From NCBI GenBank assembly GCA_964561785.1, contig CAZLRF010000026.1, forward strand, positions 1-64,000: a stretch of DNA of 64,000 nucleotides, given 5' to 3'. The translations under genes were made by a program, and so were the position numbers. The notes below the pieces were generated by a model. It ran no database searches, was not told where the DNA came from, and worked only from the letters and a program-made list of their open reading frames with translations. Below, one piece after another: positions 1-8,210 of this stretch. How positions within the stretch are numbered: the stretch's first letter is position 1; each line of letters begins with the position of its first letter. The stretch comes from DATBSL01 sp964561785. GTDB lineage: Bacteria > Acidobacteriota > Vicinamibacteria > Fen-336.

Positions 1-387
1 CGCCTGGCGAAAGTGCCGATCCGTGGTGAGCGCCTCCCTCAGCCGAAGCTCCCGCATCACCACGAAGCTCGTGCAGGCCGTGAAAGAGTAGTCCTTGTCG
101 CGATGGCGGAAGAAGAGGGCCCGCGCCTTGTCGGCGCGACCGGCGTCGATCGCCTCGTGGCGCAGGCGCGAGCTGCCCTCCACCTGCGCCCACCACGCCT
201 CGGCGGCGGACAGCGAGAGCCGCGTCCGGATGAGGGTGAGCGTCTCGTCCACCACGTAGTCCGTCGTGACCAGCGATCGCCCGGACTCGAGCGCCGCGTC
301 GCGGGCCGCGCACGCGGCGTCGTGAGAGGGGTCCGCGGCGTCGGCACAGGCCATCCAGCCCGCCGTGTCGACGAAGAGGGCGGTCAC
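1..387 (-). CDS. PIN-domain toxin (VapC-like), runs off the window
   Basis: The protein begins MTALFVDTAGWMACADAADP, which carries the first PIN-domain aspartate in FVDTAGW. The middle acidic residue lies in VVDETL, and TTDRHF near the end matches the usual late acidic motif. PIN toxins are Mg-dependent ribonucleases that cut tRNA or rRNA until bound by an antitoxin. The GTG start at 387 overlaps the upstream antitoxin stop as GTGA, so the two are translationally coupled. No stop is reached by base 1; 129 codons are visible, close to the usual 130-140, so only the extreme C-terminus is missing. Cellular target unknown. Confidence 0.85.
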   Translation of the reverse strand, partial: MTALFVDTAGWMACADAADPSHDAACAARDAALESGRSLVTTDYVVDETLTLIRTRLSLSAAEAWWAQVEGSSRLRHEAIDAGRADKARALFFRHRDKDYSFTACTSFVVMRELRLREALTTDRHFRQA

Positions 388-632
388 GAGCCGTAGAGAA
401 CGGCGTCGTGCTCCGCGGCCGAGCGGCCGTCCCGGGATCGGCCCACCGCCTTCGCGCGGAACAGGGGATCCTGCTCGAGGGGTACGCCGGCGCCCACGGG
501 GTCCTCCACCGGGACGATGCGGAAGGCCGGCCGGCTTCGGTACAGCACGAGGATGCGCTCCCCCGCGCGAACGCGGCGCACCACGCCCGGCAGGGTGGCG
601 CGGAGCTCCTTGGCGTTGATCGTCTTCGACAA
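384..632 (-). CDS. Phd/YefM-type antitoxin
   Basis: An 82-residue protein with the N-terminal pattern INAKELRATLPGVVRRVRAG followed by a hydrophobic strand ending in FRIVPVEDP. This is the DNA-binding half of the Phd/YefM fold; the C-terminal tail (PLFRAKAVGRSRD) would wrap the toxin. The start is a TTG at 632, chosen because GGAGG lies 5 bases before it and the family fold starts right there; longer upstream extensions have no family similarity. The stop overlaps the PIN toxin start as GTGA. An 18-bp perfect palindrome just upstream is a likely operator for autoregulation. Confidence 0.82.
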   Translation of the reverse strand: MSKTINAKELRATLPGVVRRVRAGERILVLYRSRPAFRIVPVEDPVGAGVPLEQDPLFRAKAVGRSRDGRSAAEHDAVLYGS

Positions 633-643
633 TGTCGCCTCCG

Positions 644-661
644 GTTCAACTCGAGTTGAAC
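644..661. promoter_or_regulatory. 18-bp perfect palindrome, likely antitoxin operator
   Basis: GTTCAACTCGAGTTGAAC equals its own reverse complement over all 18 bases. It is AT-rich against its surroundings and sits two bases upstream of the GGAGG ribosome site of the antitoxin. Type II antitoxins normally bind palindromes in this place to repress their own operon. The binding is inferred, not shown. Confidence 0.6.
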
Positions 662-834
662 ACGGCTCGAGAACGCTCGTCAACACCCGCGCCGTCCTTG
701 CCGCCCCTTCCCGGGCGCCCCCGGGTGGGTGCGCGCCGCGCCGCTGCGGTCGCCGAACCTCCTCGCCCTTCCCCACGTACATCGCAGTGGACGGCGAAGA
801 CGCCGACCGAACGACGGCGGCGAGGAGGTGCGCG

Positions 835-1620
835 ATGGCCGGCCCGATGACGATCCTCACGCTTCACAGCTACGGGTCCGAGGACGGCGATCCGCGGGTC
901 GCGGCCAGGCGGCGGCTGGCTCTTCCCACTTCGGTGAGCCTCCACACCGCGGGCATCCTGGCGCTCGCGATCGTCCCGGTCTTGTTGAGCGACTCGCTGC
1001 CGGAGCCGTCGGAGGGCGTGCGCGCGTTCTTCGTCGAGCCCATGGCCGCCCCCCCGCCGCCGCCCCCTCCTCCGCCGGCTCCCCGCGCGGCCGCCGCCGC
1101 GCGCGTCGCGGCGAAGGCCGCGCCCGCGCTTCCGGCGGGGTTCGTCGCCCCGGTCGAGGTGCCCACCGAGATCCGGCCCGAGGAGGGCCTCGACCTCGGC
1201 GGGACCGAGGGCGGGATCGAGGGCGGCGTCGAAGGCGGGGTTCCCGGCGGCGTCGTGGGAGCGATCGTGGCCGGCATCCCGGAGGCGCCTCCGCCCCCGG
1301 CCCCGAAGGCCGTGCGGGTCGGCGGGGACATCCGCGAACCGCGCAAGGTCGTGGACGTGGCGCCGGTGTACCCCAGGCTCGCCCTCGAGGCCGGCGTCCA
1401 GGGCGTCGTGATCCTCGAGGCGACGATCGACCCCCGGGGCCGCGTGGTGAACGCGACCGTGCTGCGGGGACTCCCGATGCTCGACGAGGCGGCGCTCGAG
1501 GCGGTCCGGCAGTGGGTCTACACGCCGACCCTCCTCGGCGGCGTGCCGACGCCCGTGATCATGACGGTCACGGTGAACTTCCGCTTCCGGCACGGGGCGC
1601 ACGTTCGGCCCGCGGCCTGA
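835..1620 (+). CDS. tonB: Energy transducer TonB
   Basis: A 261-residue inner-membrane protein that passes proton-motive energy to outer-membrane TonB-dependent receptors. An N-terminal cytoplasmic stretch is followed by one membrane helix (about residues 35-55). Then come a proline run of nine, an Ala/Pro-rich segment, and a glycine-rich spacer built from repeated EGGIEGGVEGG-like units that spans the periplasm. The C-terminal TonB domain (about 170-250) includes YPRLALEAGVQGVVILEATI and ends in beta-strands (VTVNFRF). The start at 835 has GAGGAGG 6 bases upstream. A TonB-dependent receptor lies at 40329-42680, but no ExbB/ExbD is nearby. Confidence 0.88.
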   Translation: MAGPMTILTLHSYGSEDGDPRVAARRRLALPTSVSLHTAGILALAIVPVLLSDSLPEPSEGVRAFFVEPMAAPPPPPPPPPAPRAAAAARVAAKAAPALPAGFVAPVEVPTEIRPEEGLDLGGTEGGIEGGVEGGVPGGVVGAIVAGIPEAPPPPAPKAVRVGGDIREPRKVVDVAPVYPRLALEAGVQGVVILEATIDPRGRVVNATVLRGLPMLDEAALEAVRQWVYTPTLLGGVPTPVIMTVTVNFRFRHGAHVRPAA

Positions 1621-1645
1621 GCCGCGCGCCACCGGGCGGCCGGGG

Positions 1646-2044
1646 TTAGAGCGTCTCGACGACGATCCGGCGGGCGGGCAGCGCGAGCACGTGCTCGGCG
1701 AACGTCTCGTTGAAGAGGGCGCCGGGCCGGCACTCGCGGACGTGGCTGACGGCCTGCTCGCCGGTCATCCCGAGGTAGGTGAGGGCGGTCGCGGTGACGA
1801 GCACCGAGCGGTTGAAGCCCATCCGGCAGTGGACGAGGACGCGGTGGCCCCCCGACACGAGCTCGGCGACCAGCCGGCCGAGCGCCTCGATCTTCGAGAG
1901 GTCGGGCAGGTCCTCGTCGAGGATCGGGTGGTAGACGTACAGGATGGAGCCGGGCGCGGCCGGGACCCCGGGGTCGACGCCACCGTCCATGTCGACGATC
2001 GTGTCGATGCCGCGCTCGCGCAGCGCCTCCCAGTCCTCGATCTC
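1646..2044 (-). CDS. Dual-specificity protein phosphatase, N-terminus lost in the assembly gap
   Basis: About 132 residues are visible, ending at TAA. HCRMGFNRS is the cysteine phosphatase signature HCX5R(S/T), with cysteine as nucleophile and arginine as phosphate binder. It is preceded by a WEALRERGIDTIVDMDGGVD-type strand/helix and an aspartate-rich loop (ILDEDLPD) where the general acid should lie. These enzymes remove phosphate from Ser/Thr/Tyr or other phospho-substrates in the cytoplasm. The N-terminus runs into the N-run at 2045, so the start and any link to the next gene are unknown. Confidence 0.8.
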   Translation of the reverse strand, partial: EIEDWEALRERGIDTIVDMDGGVDPGVPAAPGSILYVYHPILDEDLPDLSKIEALGRLVAELVSGGHRVLVHCRMGFNRSVLVTATALTYLGMTGEQAVSHVRECRPGALFNETFAEHVLALPARRIVVETL

Positions 2045-2144
2045 NNNNNNNNNNNNNNNNNNNNNNNNNNNNNNNNNNNNNNNNNNNNNNNNNNNNNNNN
2101 NNNNNNNNNNNNNNNNNNNNNNNNNNNNNNNNNNNNNNNNNNNN
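2045..2144. other. Scaffold gap (100 N)
   Basis: Exactly 100 N, the usual placeholder for a gap of unknown size. It cuts the N-terminal end of the phosphatase gene and the C-terminal end of the membrane synthase gene. Both are on the minus strand. The true distance and any genes between are not known. Confidence 0.99.
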
Positions 2145-4893
2145 GCCGTGCGAGCGCGCCCGCGAGGCGGAGCCAGGCCGGGGTGTTCTCCGGCTCGAGC
2201 CTCACGAGCTGCCGGTGGGCCTCGACCGCGCGCGCGTAGTCGCGCCGGTCGAGGGCGAAGCCGCCGAGCGACTCCCACGCCTTCGCGTCGTCCGGCTCGG
2301 CCGCCACCGCCGCCTCGAACGCCCGCCCGGCGCGCTCGGCCTGGACGGCCGAGACGTACCGCTCGCCGAGCGTGCGCAGGAAGGCGGCGCCCTCCGGCCC
2401 CGCCGAGGGAGCCCCCGACAACACGGCTCGCACGTCGCCGCCCTGTCCGACCATCTCGGCGTAGAGATCGGCGGCGAGGCGGGCGGCCCGGGCGGGCCCC
2501 ATCACGTTGCGCCGCGGGGCCACGAGCTCGAGGTGCGGGTGGTCGTCGGTGTTGAGCGGGACGCCGCGGGGAAAGACCCGGGGGTCGAGGGCCCACCGCT
2601 CGAGCTCGGCGCGGCCCATCGTCCAGGAGGCGACGAGGGTCGGCGCGTCGGCGAAGACGCCGGTCGCGCGCAGGTCGCCGCCGATGCGGGGATCGACGAA
2701 CGCCCGCTCGAGCCGCGGCCAGTCCGGCCGCTGCTCCTCGCGGCTGCCCACCAGCAGCAGGTCCGCGGCCAGGTTCTTCGTCCCCACCTCGGGCCCCACC
2801 GGTGGGGCGAGCCAGAGCGAGACGTGGGGGAAGACGGACAGGAACGTCGCCACCTCCACCTTCACGTCCGCGGGCTCGAGGCCGTAGTAGTGGAACCACT
2901 GCGCGAAGAGGCCGCCGGGGGCGAGGCGCGCGAGGGCCGCCTCGTGGAACTCGCGGGTGAAGAGGTTCGAGACGCCCGAGATCCACGCGTTCGACGGCTC
3001 GGAGGCGACGACGTCCCAGCCCCCGCGGGAGCGCAGGACGTGGTTGCGGGCGTCGCGGAAGGCGATCGTGAAGCGGGGGTCGCCGCCGAGCGCGCCGGAG
3101 AGCGACGCGAAGAAGGGCGCCGCCTCGAAGGTGGCGCGCTCGATCTCGACGCACTCGACCGACTCGAGCGGGTAGAGGGCGGCGGAGGCGGCGCTCGCCC
3201 CCGACCCCCACCCGATCACGAGCGCGCGCCTCGGCCCGGGGTGGAGCAGGAGCGGCACGTGGGCCACGAACCTCTGCTGCGCGACGTCGAGGGCAGAGCT
3301 GCCCGCGTCCGTCTTGCCGTTGATGGAGAGGAAGCGCCGGTCGCTGCCCCGCGGGGCCTGCACCGCCACCACGGCCTCCGTGCCCTCGCGGTAGAACAGC
3401 AGGTCCCTCTGCTCGCGCAGCCACGCCCCGAGCCGCAGCGGCGAGTCGATCCGGTGGATCCACTCGAGGCCGTAGCGGTGGACGCCCGAGGTCGCGAGGA
3501 CCGGGTCCCACGGCGTCCACTGGGGCGCGAGGGCGAGGCACGCGGCGGCGGTTCCGACGAGCGCGCCCACCTGGACCGGCCTCCGGGCCCCCGCCGCGGC
3601 CGCGAGGGCGGCGGCCCCGCCCGCGAGCAGCAGGCCCGCGAAGACGAGGTACGGGGGCTGGAGGCCGAACCGCTCGACGAGGACGAGGTCGGCGGCGAGG
3701 GCGCCGGCGATCGCCCCCGCGGTGTTCCAGGCATAGAGCTTCCCGGAGGCCTCCTGCGCCCCCGCCGCGCCGGGGCGCGCGAGGTGCAGGAGGAGCGGGA
3801 AGCTGAGCCCGAGGGCGAGCGTCACGGGCAGCATCGTGACCAGGCAGAGCAGGAGGGAGGCGGCCTGGTGCGCGGCGAACGAGACCGGGAGGACGGAGAG
3901 GGCGAAGAGGTGCGCGACCGGCAGCACCCCGATCGCCCACTGCCCGGCGAGCATCGCGAGGCCCGCGCCCACGAAGAGCAGGCCGACGGCCCGTGCCGGG
4001 CGGGCGACGCGCTCGCGCACGCGGCCGTAGACGAGCGAGCCCGCGGCGATGCCGAGGAGCACGGCGAGGAGCATCGCGTTGAACGCGTAGACGGAGGAGC
4101 CGATCACGAGCACGAACGAGCGCGTCCAGAGGACCTCGACGCCGAACGTGGCGGCACCCGAGGCGACGGCGAGGACGGGGCCGAGGGAGGCGCCGGGGAC
4201 CTCGACGACCGGGACCGGCGGAGCCGGGGCGACGGCCTGGCGCGGCGGCACAGGGCTCTCGGCCGCCCAGCGCCGGGCCACCGCGCCGACGAAGAGGCTC
4301 GTCGCCGCCGCGGCCACCAGCGTGCCGCGCACGCCGAGCGACGGGACGAGGACGAACGGGGCGAGGGCGACGCCGAGGGCGCCCCCGAGCGTGTTGAGCA
4401 GGTACAGGCGGCCGAAGCCGGCGTTCACGTTCCTCCCCGCTCGCTCGAGGTACTCCACGGCGAGGGGCACGGTCACCCCGAGCAGGATCGTGGGGGGCAG
4501 GATGACGGCCGCGGCGAGCACCGCGATTCCCGCGGACTCGAGGGGACCCGAGAGGCCGGTGCGGGCGACCACGAGCCCGTACGCCCACGGCAGCGCCCGC
4601 AGGAGCGGCAGCGTGAGGAGGGCGAGGGTTCCCACCGCCATCTCCGCCCGCGCGTAGGCCCGCAGCGGATCGGTCGCCGGGCGGCGGGCGGCGAGGGCGC
4701 CCCCGAGGGCGAGCCCGCCCATGAAGACGGCGAGGACCATCGCCACCGCCGAGGTCGTGCCGCCGAAGACGAGGGAGAACGACCGCATCCACAGCGACTG
4801 GTAGACGAGGGCGGCGGCCCCGGAGAGGGCGACGAGGAACGGCAGGGCGCGGGCGGTGCGCGCGGCCGCGGGCTCGGTCTTCGGGGCGTTCAT
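2145..4893 (-). CDS. Large membrane protein with a spermidine-synthase-like domain and TPRs, C-terminus in gap
   Basis: At least 916 residues. Residues 15-240 and 265-480 form two blocks of hydrophobic helices resembling an MFS fold, joined by a proline-rich linker. A Rossmann methyltransferase-like domain follows, with ALVIGWGSGASAASAALYP (cofactor loop), VECVEIERATFEAAP (acidic end of strand 2) and VVASEPSNAWISGVSNLFT. This is typical of the membrane 'spermine/spermidine synthase domain' proteins; most of these are not proven aminopropyltransferases. TPR-like helices (FEAAVAAEPDDAKAWESLGG) close the visible part. ATG at 4893 starts MNAPKTEP. The gene is divergent from the Nudix gene by 42 bp. 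Substrate unknown. Confidence 0.78.
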
Positions 4894-4920
4894 CTCGAGG
4901 CGGCAATCTAGCAGATCGAC

Positions 4921-4926
4921 TAGAAT
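4921..4926 (+). promoter_or_regulatory. TAGAAT -10 box for a near-leaderless Nudix mRNA
   Basis: TAGAAT (5 of 6 to TATAAT) lies 9 bases before the GTG start of the Nudix gene. No Shine-Dalgarno sequence fits in the remaining bases, so transcription probably begins at or next to the start codon. Confidence 0.5.
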
Positions 4927-4935
4927 CCCGCTCCG

Positions 4936-5517
4936 GTGGTCTCCCCCGACGACGCCCGCGCCGTCCTCGTCGAGGCGCTCTCGCGTCACGCTCCCGCCGA
5001 CGAGGAGGAGTCGTGCGACCGCGACCGGATCCTCGCCTTCGTGCGCCGGCACGAGCGGCCCTTCGACCGCGGCATCGCCGAGGGGCACCTGACCGGCAGC
5101 GCGATCACCGTCTCCGCCGACGGCACGCGCGTGCTCCTCCTCCACCACCGCAAGCTCGACCGCTGGCTGCAGCCCGGGGGGCACGGCGACCCGGGCGAGA
5201 CGACCGGCGAGGAGGTGGCGCTGCGCGAGGCCTTCGAGGAGAGCGGCATCGCCGGGCTCGCCCTCCACCCCTCGGCCCCGCGCCCGCTCGACGTGGACGT
5301 GCACGACATTCCCGCCCGCGGGAGCGAGCCCGCCCACGAGCACCTCGACCTGCGCTACCTCGTCGTGGCCCCCCCTGGCGCGACGGTTCTCCCGGACCTC
5401 GCGGAGTCGCACGAGATCCGGTGGGTGGCGTGGGACGAGACGGACGCGCTTCTCCCCGACCACGGCCTGCGCCGTGCTCTCGCCAAGGCCCGATCCCTCG
5501 TGGAGGTCCCCCGATGA
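4936..5517 (+). CDS. Nudix hydrolase
   Basis: A 193-residue cytoplasmic Nudix-fold pyrophosphohydrolase. The Nudix box is GHGDPGE...ALREAFEESGI, with one residue more than the classical spacing between the first Glu and REAFEE; such insertions occur in some subfamilies. The residues expected to hold Mg (REAFEES) are intact. The N-terminal 45 residues (including CDRDRILAFVRRHERPFDR) form a helical cap seen in Nudix proteins that act on nucleoside diphosphate compounds or oxidised nucleotides. Substrate cannot be assigned. The GTG start follows a TAGAAT box by 9 bases with no ribosome site. Confidence 0.88.
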   Translation: MVSPDDARAVLVEALSRHAPADEEESCDRDRILAFVRRHERPFDRGIAEGHLTGSAITVSADGTRVLLLHHRKLDRWLQPGGHGDPGETTGEEVALREAFEESGIAGLALHPSAPRPLDVDVHDIPARGSEPAHEHLDLRYLVVAPPGATVLPDLAESHEIRWVAWDETDALLPDHGLRRALAKARSLVEVPR

Positions 5518-5567
5518 ACGGACGCGAGGCGCTCTGCGCTCCCGCCCGAGCGCGACTGAAACCGGGT

Positions 5568-5596
5568 TTGACAGCCATGGTTCGTGGCCGCACACT
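5568..5596 (+). promoter_or_regulatory. Sigma70-like promoter of the VapBC operon
   Basis: A consensus TTGACA (5568-5573), 17-base spacer and weak -10 CACACT (5591-5596). The ATG of the antitoxin begins 30 bases after the end of the -35 box, so the transcript would start at or within a base or two of the start codon. Confidence 0.55.
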
Positions 5597-5602
5597 CTAC
5601 AC

Positions 5603-5863
5603 ATGAAACGGACGAATCTTGTGCTCGATGAGGCGCTCCTCGAGGAGGCCGTGCGCGTGAGCGGGGAGCGGACGTATTCGCGAACCGTGGAAAGAGCGCT
5701 GTCCGAGCTCGTGCGCCGCGCGCGGGCGGGGAAGATCCTGGACCTCGCCGGGTCCGGCGCCTGGCGGGGCGACCTCGGCGCCATGCGCGGCGACAGCGTC
5801 GTCCGCGAGCGCCCGGGTGTCTATCGCACGCGGTCCCGCGCGGGGCGCCGTGCTGCTCGTTGA
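5603..5863 (+). CDS. vapB: VapB-type antitoxin (ribbon-helix-helix)
   Basis: The protein starts MKRTNLVLDEALLEEAVRVS, the classic VapB pattern: a strand that enters the DNA major groove, then two helices (ERTYSRTVERALSELVRR). The following AGKILDLAGSGAWRGDL is the toxin-binding tail with its usual Trp. The last 20 or so basic residues, in the part that overlaps the toxin gene, are beyond the normal VapB length of 65-75 and may be a neutral extension. The 86-residue antitoxin should neutralise the PIN ribonuclease encoded next and repress the shared promoter. No ribosome site precedes the ATG. Confidence 0.85.
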   Translation: MKRTNLVLDEALLEEAVRVSGERTYSRTVERALSELVRRARAGKILDLAGSGAWRGDLGAMRGDSVVRERPGVYRTRSRAGRRAAR

Positions 5864-6263
5864 CACCTCGGCGTGGATCGAGCTGTTCCGCAGGCCCGCG
5901 GGACTCGACCTCGCACGGATCGGCGAGCTCGACGAGATCGTCACCTGCCTGCCGGTCGTCCAGGAGGTCCTGCAGGGCTTCACCGACGAGGCGGCCTTCC
6001 GCACGGCCCGCGAGGCCATGTGGTCCTTCCCGATCGTCGAGTCGCCGCTGGGCGAGGGTGTCTTCGAGGAGGCGGTCGGGCTCTACCGGACCGCACGCCG
6101 GGCCGGCTTCACGGTCCGCTCGGGAGTGGACTGCCTGATCGCCGCCTGCGCGATCCGTCACGATCTCACGGTGGTGCACGTGGACCGCGACTTCGACCTC
6201 CTCGCGCGGGTGGCGCCGCTCGAGCAGCGCAGGCTGTCGCCGGGTCGGAAGGCGAGAGGGTAG
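5850..6263 (+). CDS. vapC: VapC toxin, PIN-domain ribonuclease
   Basis: A 137-residue protein from the GTG at 5850, giving MLLVDTSAWIELFRRP, the standard PIN N-terminus. The other acidic positions are seen in PVVQEVLQG (Glu), SGVDCLIAACAI (Asp) and HVDRDFDLLA (Asp), so the four-carboxylate active site is complete. VapC toxins cleave tRNA or rRNA and halt growth. The gene overlaps vapB by 14 bases, which couples their translation. An ATG at 5817 would add 11 residues that no PIN protein needs. It converges with the PilZ gene with only 2 bases between stops. Confidence 0.9.
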   Translation: MLLVDTSAWIELFRRPAGLDLARIGELDEIVTCLPVVQEVLQGFTDEAAFRTAREAMWSFPIVESPLGEGVFEEAVGLYRTARRAGFTVRSGVDCLIAACAIRHDLTVVHVDRDFDLLARVAPLEQRRLSPGRKARG

Positions 6264-6265
6264 CT

Positions 6266-6685
6266 TCAGCTCCGGGCGCGGGTCGCGCCCTCGCGGCCGA
6301 CGAACGCCCGCAGCCGCTCGGAGTCGCTCGCGTCGAGGTCGCGGAAGCGCACGGCGACGCCGCGGGGGTGGTCGGGCGACTCGTGGTCGGCCTGGGCGAC
6401 GCGCACCACCTCCGCGCGCAGCGCGAGCTCGACGCGCTCGGACACGAGCAGCAGCTTCAGCACCAGCACATCGCCCACCGCGACGGGGGCGCGGGTCGTC
6501 AGGTACGCGCCGGTGACGCTGACGTCGGCCACGCCGACGATGTGAGATCTCTCGCCCACGACGAGCACGGCGCCCCGACCGAACGGCAGCTTCCGGCGGA
6601 ATGCCCGGCGCCGTTCGCGGCCCTGCTCGTCCGTCACGACCTCGTCCGCGTCGGCCACGGCCGTCCACCCTCCCTCGTCGAGCAT
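6266..6685 (-). CDS. PilZ-domain protein
   Basis: A 139-residue soluble protein. RERRRAFRRKLPF gives the arginine-rich N-terminal switch motif (RxxxR) and DVSVTGAYL the (D/N)xSxxG motif, the two cyclic-di-GMP contact sites of PilZ domains. The strands GDVLVLKLLL and VELALRAEVVRV complete the barrel. Such stand-alone PilZ proteins relay c-di-GMP to motility, secretion or polysaccharide machinery; the partner is not visible here. It lies 17 bases downstream of the solute-binding protein gene and is probably co-transcribed with it. Confidence 0.85.
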   Translation of the reverse strand: MLDEGGWTAVADADEVVTDEQGRERRRAFRRKLPFGRGAVLVVGERSHIVGVADVSVTGAYLTTRAPVAVGDVLVLKLLLVSERVELALRAEVVRVAQADHESPDHPRGVAVRFRDLDASDSERLRAFVGREGATRARS

Positions 6686-6702
6686 TTCCGGGGCCCCCGA
6701 TC

Positions 6703-7488
6703 CTACTCCCGCCGCGCGAGGGCGATGAGCGAAAGCGCCTCCTCGCTCAGGTACTTGAACATCAGCGCGTGGCGCGCGTGCCGCATGCCCTGCAGGTAGC
6801 CGTCGAGCGCCTCGCGCAGCCGCGCGTCGCCGGGCCGCACCGCGAGGGCGGCCGAGGTGGCGCCGCCCACGAAGCCCCCGGCCACGAGGGCGGGGTCGCG
6901 CTTCTGGGCGAGGGCGAAGTCGAGCAGCGCCATCACGATCGCGTCGACCTCCCCGGCGCGCAGGCCCCCGAGCAGCGCGTCCGCGTCGCGGAACGTCACG
7001 CGCTTCGCCTTCGGTACCCCCGCCTCCGCCGCCGCCTGCTCCCAGCTCGTCCCGGGGATGACGCCCACCCGCAGGGCACGCAGCTCGTCAGAGCGCGGGG
7101 CGCGCTTCGGCGCCCGCGCGACGGCCAGGTGCCGCACCGGGTACACCTCCGAGGTGAACGCGACGCTCTGCCGTCGCTCCTTCGTGTCCACGATCCCGGT
7201 GATCACGTCCCCCTCGCCCGCGAGGAGCATCGGGATGATCCGGTCGAAGTCGCTCACGGGCCGGACCTCCAGGCGCAGCCCGTGGATCCGGCAGAACCCC
7301 TCGATCAGCTCCCGCTCGAAGCCCGGGCGCGCCGTGTCCTCGAACGAGAACATCTCGGGCGTCTCGTCCGACGCGACCAGGACGCGCAAGACGGGGGGAA
7401 GACCCGGCGTCGGCTCCGCGGCAACAGCCGGCAGCACCGAGAGAACCGCCCACCCGACGACCCCCAGGACCCGCCGGCTCCCACCCAT
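6703..7488 (-). CDS. Periplasmic solute-binding protein, family 3 type
   Basis: A 261-residue exported protein. The signal peptide spans residues 1-24 and ends near VLPAVAAEP. The mature part has the two-lobed family 3 pattern: LRVLVASDETPEMFSFEDT, FERELIEGFCRIHGLRLEVR, DRIIPMLLAGEGDVITGI and LRVGVIPGTSWEQAAAEAG. These proteins bind amino acids or small organic acids for ABC transporters, or act as sensory domains. No permease or ATPase gene is adjacent, so it may work with a distant transporter or in signalling with the co-transcribed PilZ protein. The ATG at 7488 has a strong GGAGGG site upstream. Confidence 0.82.
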   Translation of the reverse strand: MGGSRRVLGVVGWAVLSVLPAVAAEPTPGLPPVLRVLVASDETPEMFSFEDTARPGFERELIEGFCRIHGLRLEVRPVSDFDRIIPMLLAGEGDVITGIVDTKERRQSVAFTSEVYPVRHLAVARAPKRAPRSDELRALRVGVIPGTSWEQAAAEAGVPKAKRVTFRDADALLGGLRAGEVDAIVMALLDFALAQKRDPALVAGGFVGGATSAALAVRPGDARLREALDGYLQGMRHARHALMFKYLSEEALSLIALARRE

Positions 7489-7632
7489 GCGCCCTCCCCC
7501 CCCGTTCTGGGGAAGCAAGGCCCGCGCCAGGGGGACGAGGCCGAAAACCGGACACCCCCGTGGGAGCGCGACCCTCGCCCGCCTTGCGCCACCGCGCCCG
7601 TGCGGCGCACACTGCGCGGCACCGGAGGGTCC

Positions 7633-8106
7633 ATGCCGTTCGAGCGCCCGGGCTGGGACGAGTACTACATGGGGATCGCGCGTGCCGTCGCCGCGCGCTC
7701 CAACTGCATGAGGCGCCGGGTCGGGGCCCTCGTCGTCGTCGAGAAGGCGATCATCGCCACCGGCTACAACGGCACGCCGATGGGCGTCCGCAACTGCTCG
7801 GACGGCGGCTGCCCCCGCTGCGCTTCCGACGCCCCGCCCGGGGCCGGCTACGACACCTGCGTCTGCGTCCACGCCGAGCAGAACGCGATCGTGATGGCCG
7901 CCCGCCACGGCAACGCGACGAACGGGGGGACGCTCTACGCGACGCTGCGCCCGTGCTTCGGCTGCGCCAAGGAGTCGATCCAGGCCGGGATCCGCGAGAT
8001 CGTGTTCGACGAGCCGTACGAGTACGGGGCCGGCCTCGAGGAGGCCTACCGCCGGCTCATCTCCGAGTCGGGGATCGTGCTGCGAAGGCACGCGCCTCAG
8101 CGGTGA
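7633..8106 (+). CDS. dCMP deaminase-type zinc enzyme (ComEB family)
   Basis: A 157-residue cytidine-deaminase-fold enzyme. CVHAEQNAI holds the zinc His and the proton-shuttling Glu, and LRPCFGCAKE holds the two zinc cysteines. An extra cysteine set (NCSDGGCPRCASD) matches the second, structural zinc site of ComEB/dCMP deaminases. The reaction is dCMP to dUMP, feeding thymidylate synthesis. CRKMRRR-type residues near the start (SNCMRRRVGALVV) fit the family. GGAGGG lies just before the ATG. It is divergent from the solute-binding protein gene across 144 bp that holds a TTGCGC and CACACT promoter-like pair. Confidence 0.85.
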   Translation: MPFERPGWDEYYMGIARAVAARSNCMRRRVGALVVVEKAIIATGYNGTPMGVRNCSDGGCPRCASDAPPGAGYDTCVCVHAEQNAIVMAARHGNATNGGTLYATLRPCFGCAKESIQAGIREIVFDEPYEYGAGLEEAYRRLISESGIVLRRHAPQR

Positions 8107-8175
8107 GGGAGCGAGCGCCCGGCGGACGCCAAGGGAACGGCCCGCGGCCAGCCTCCCACGCCAGGCATTGCTGGA

Positions 8176-8205
8176 TTGACAAAGTAGCGACGAGTAGCTA
8201 CGTTG
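8176..8205 (+). promoter_or_regulatory. Promoter and overlapping inverted-repeat operator of a Phd/PIN operon
   Basis: TTGACA (8176-8181), a 17-base spacer and TACGTT (8199-8204). An inverted repeat with 9-base arms, CAAAGTAGC at 8180-8188 and GCTACGTTG at 8197-8205, has one mismatch and covers the end of the -35 box, the spacer and the -10. The ATG begins 30 bases after the -35 box, exactly as in the VapBC operon at 5568. Confidence 0.6.
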
Positions 8206-8210
8206 TGGTC

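Noticed and set aside
1020..1290. Proline and glycine runs in the TonB gene as tandem DNA repeats.
   Set aside because: They are the normal low-complexity periplasmic linker of TonB proteins.
2215..4911. Open frame of about 900 codons on the plus strand, opposite the synthase-like gene.
   Set aside because: It is a charge-biased shadow (long Arg/Glu/Gly runs) created by third-position GC bias; the minus strand has clear domains.
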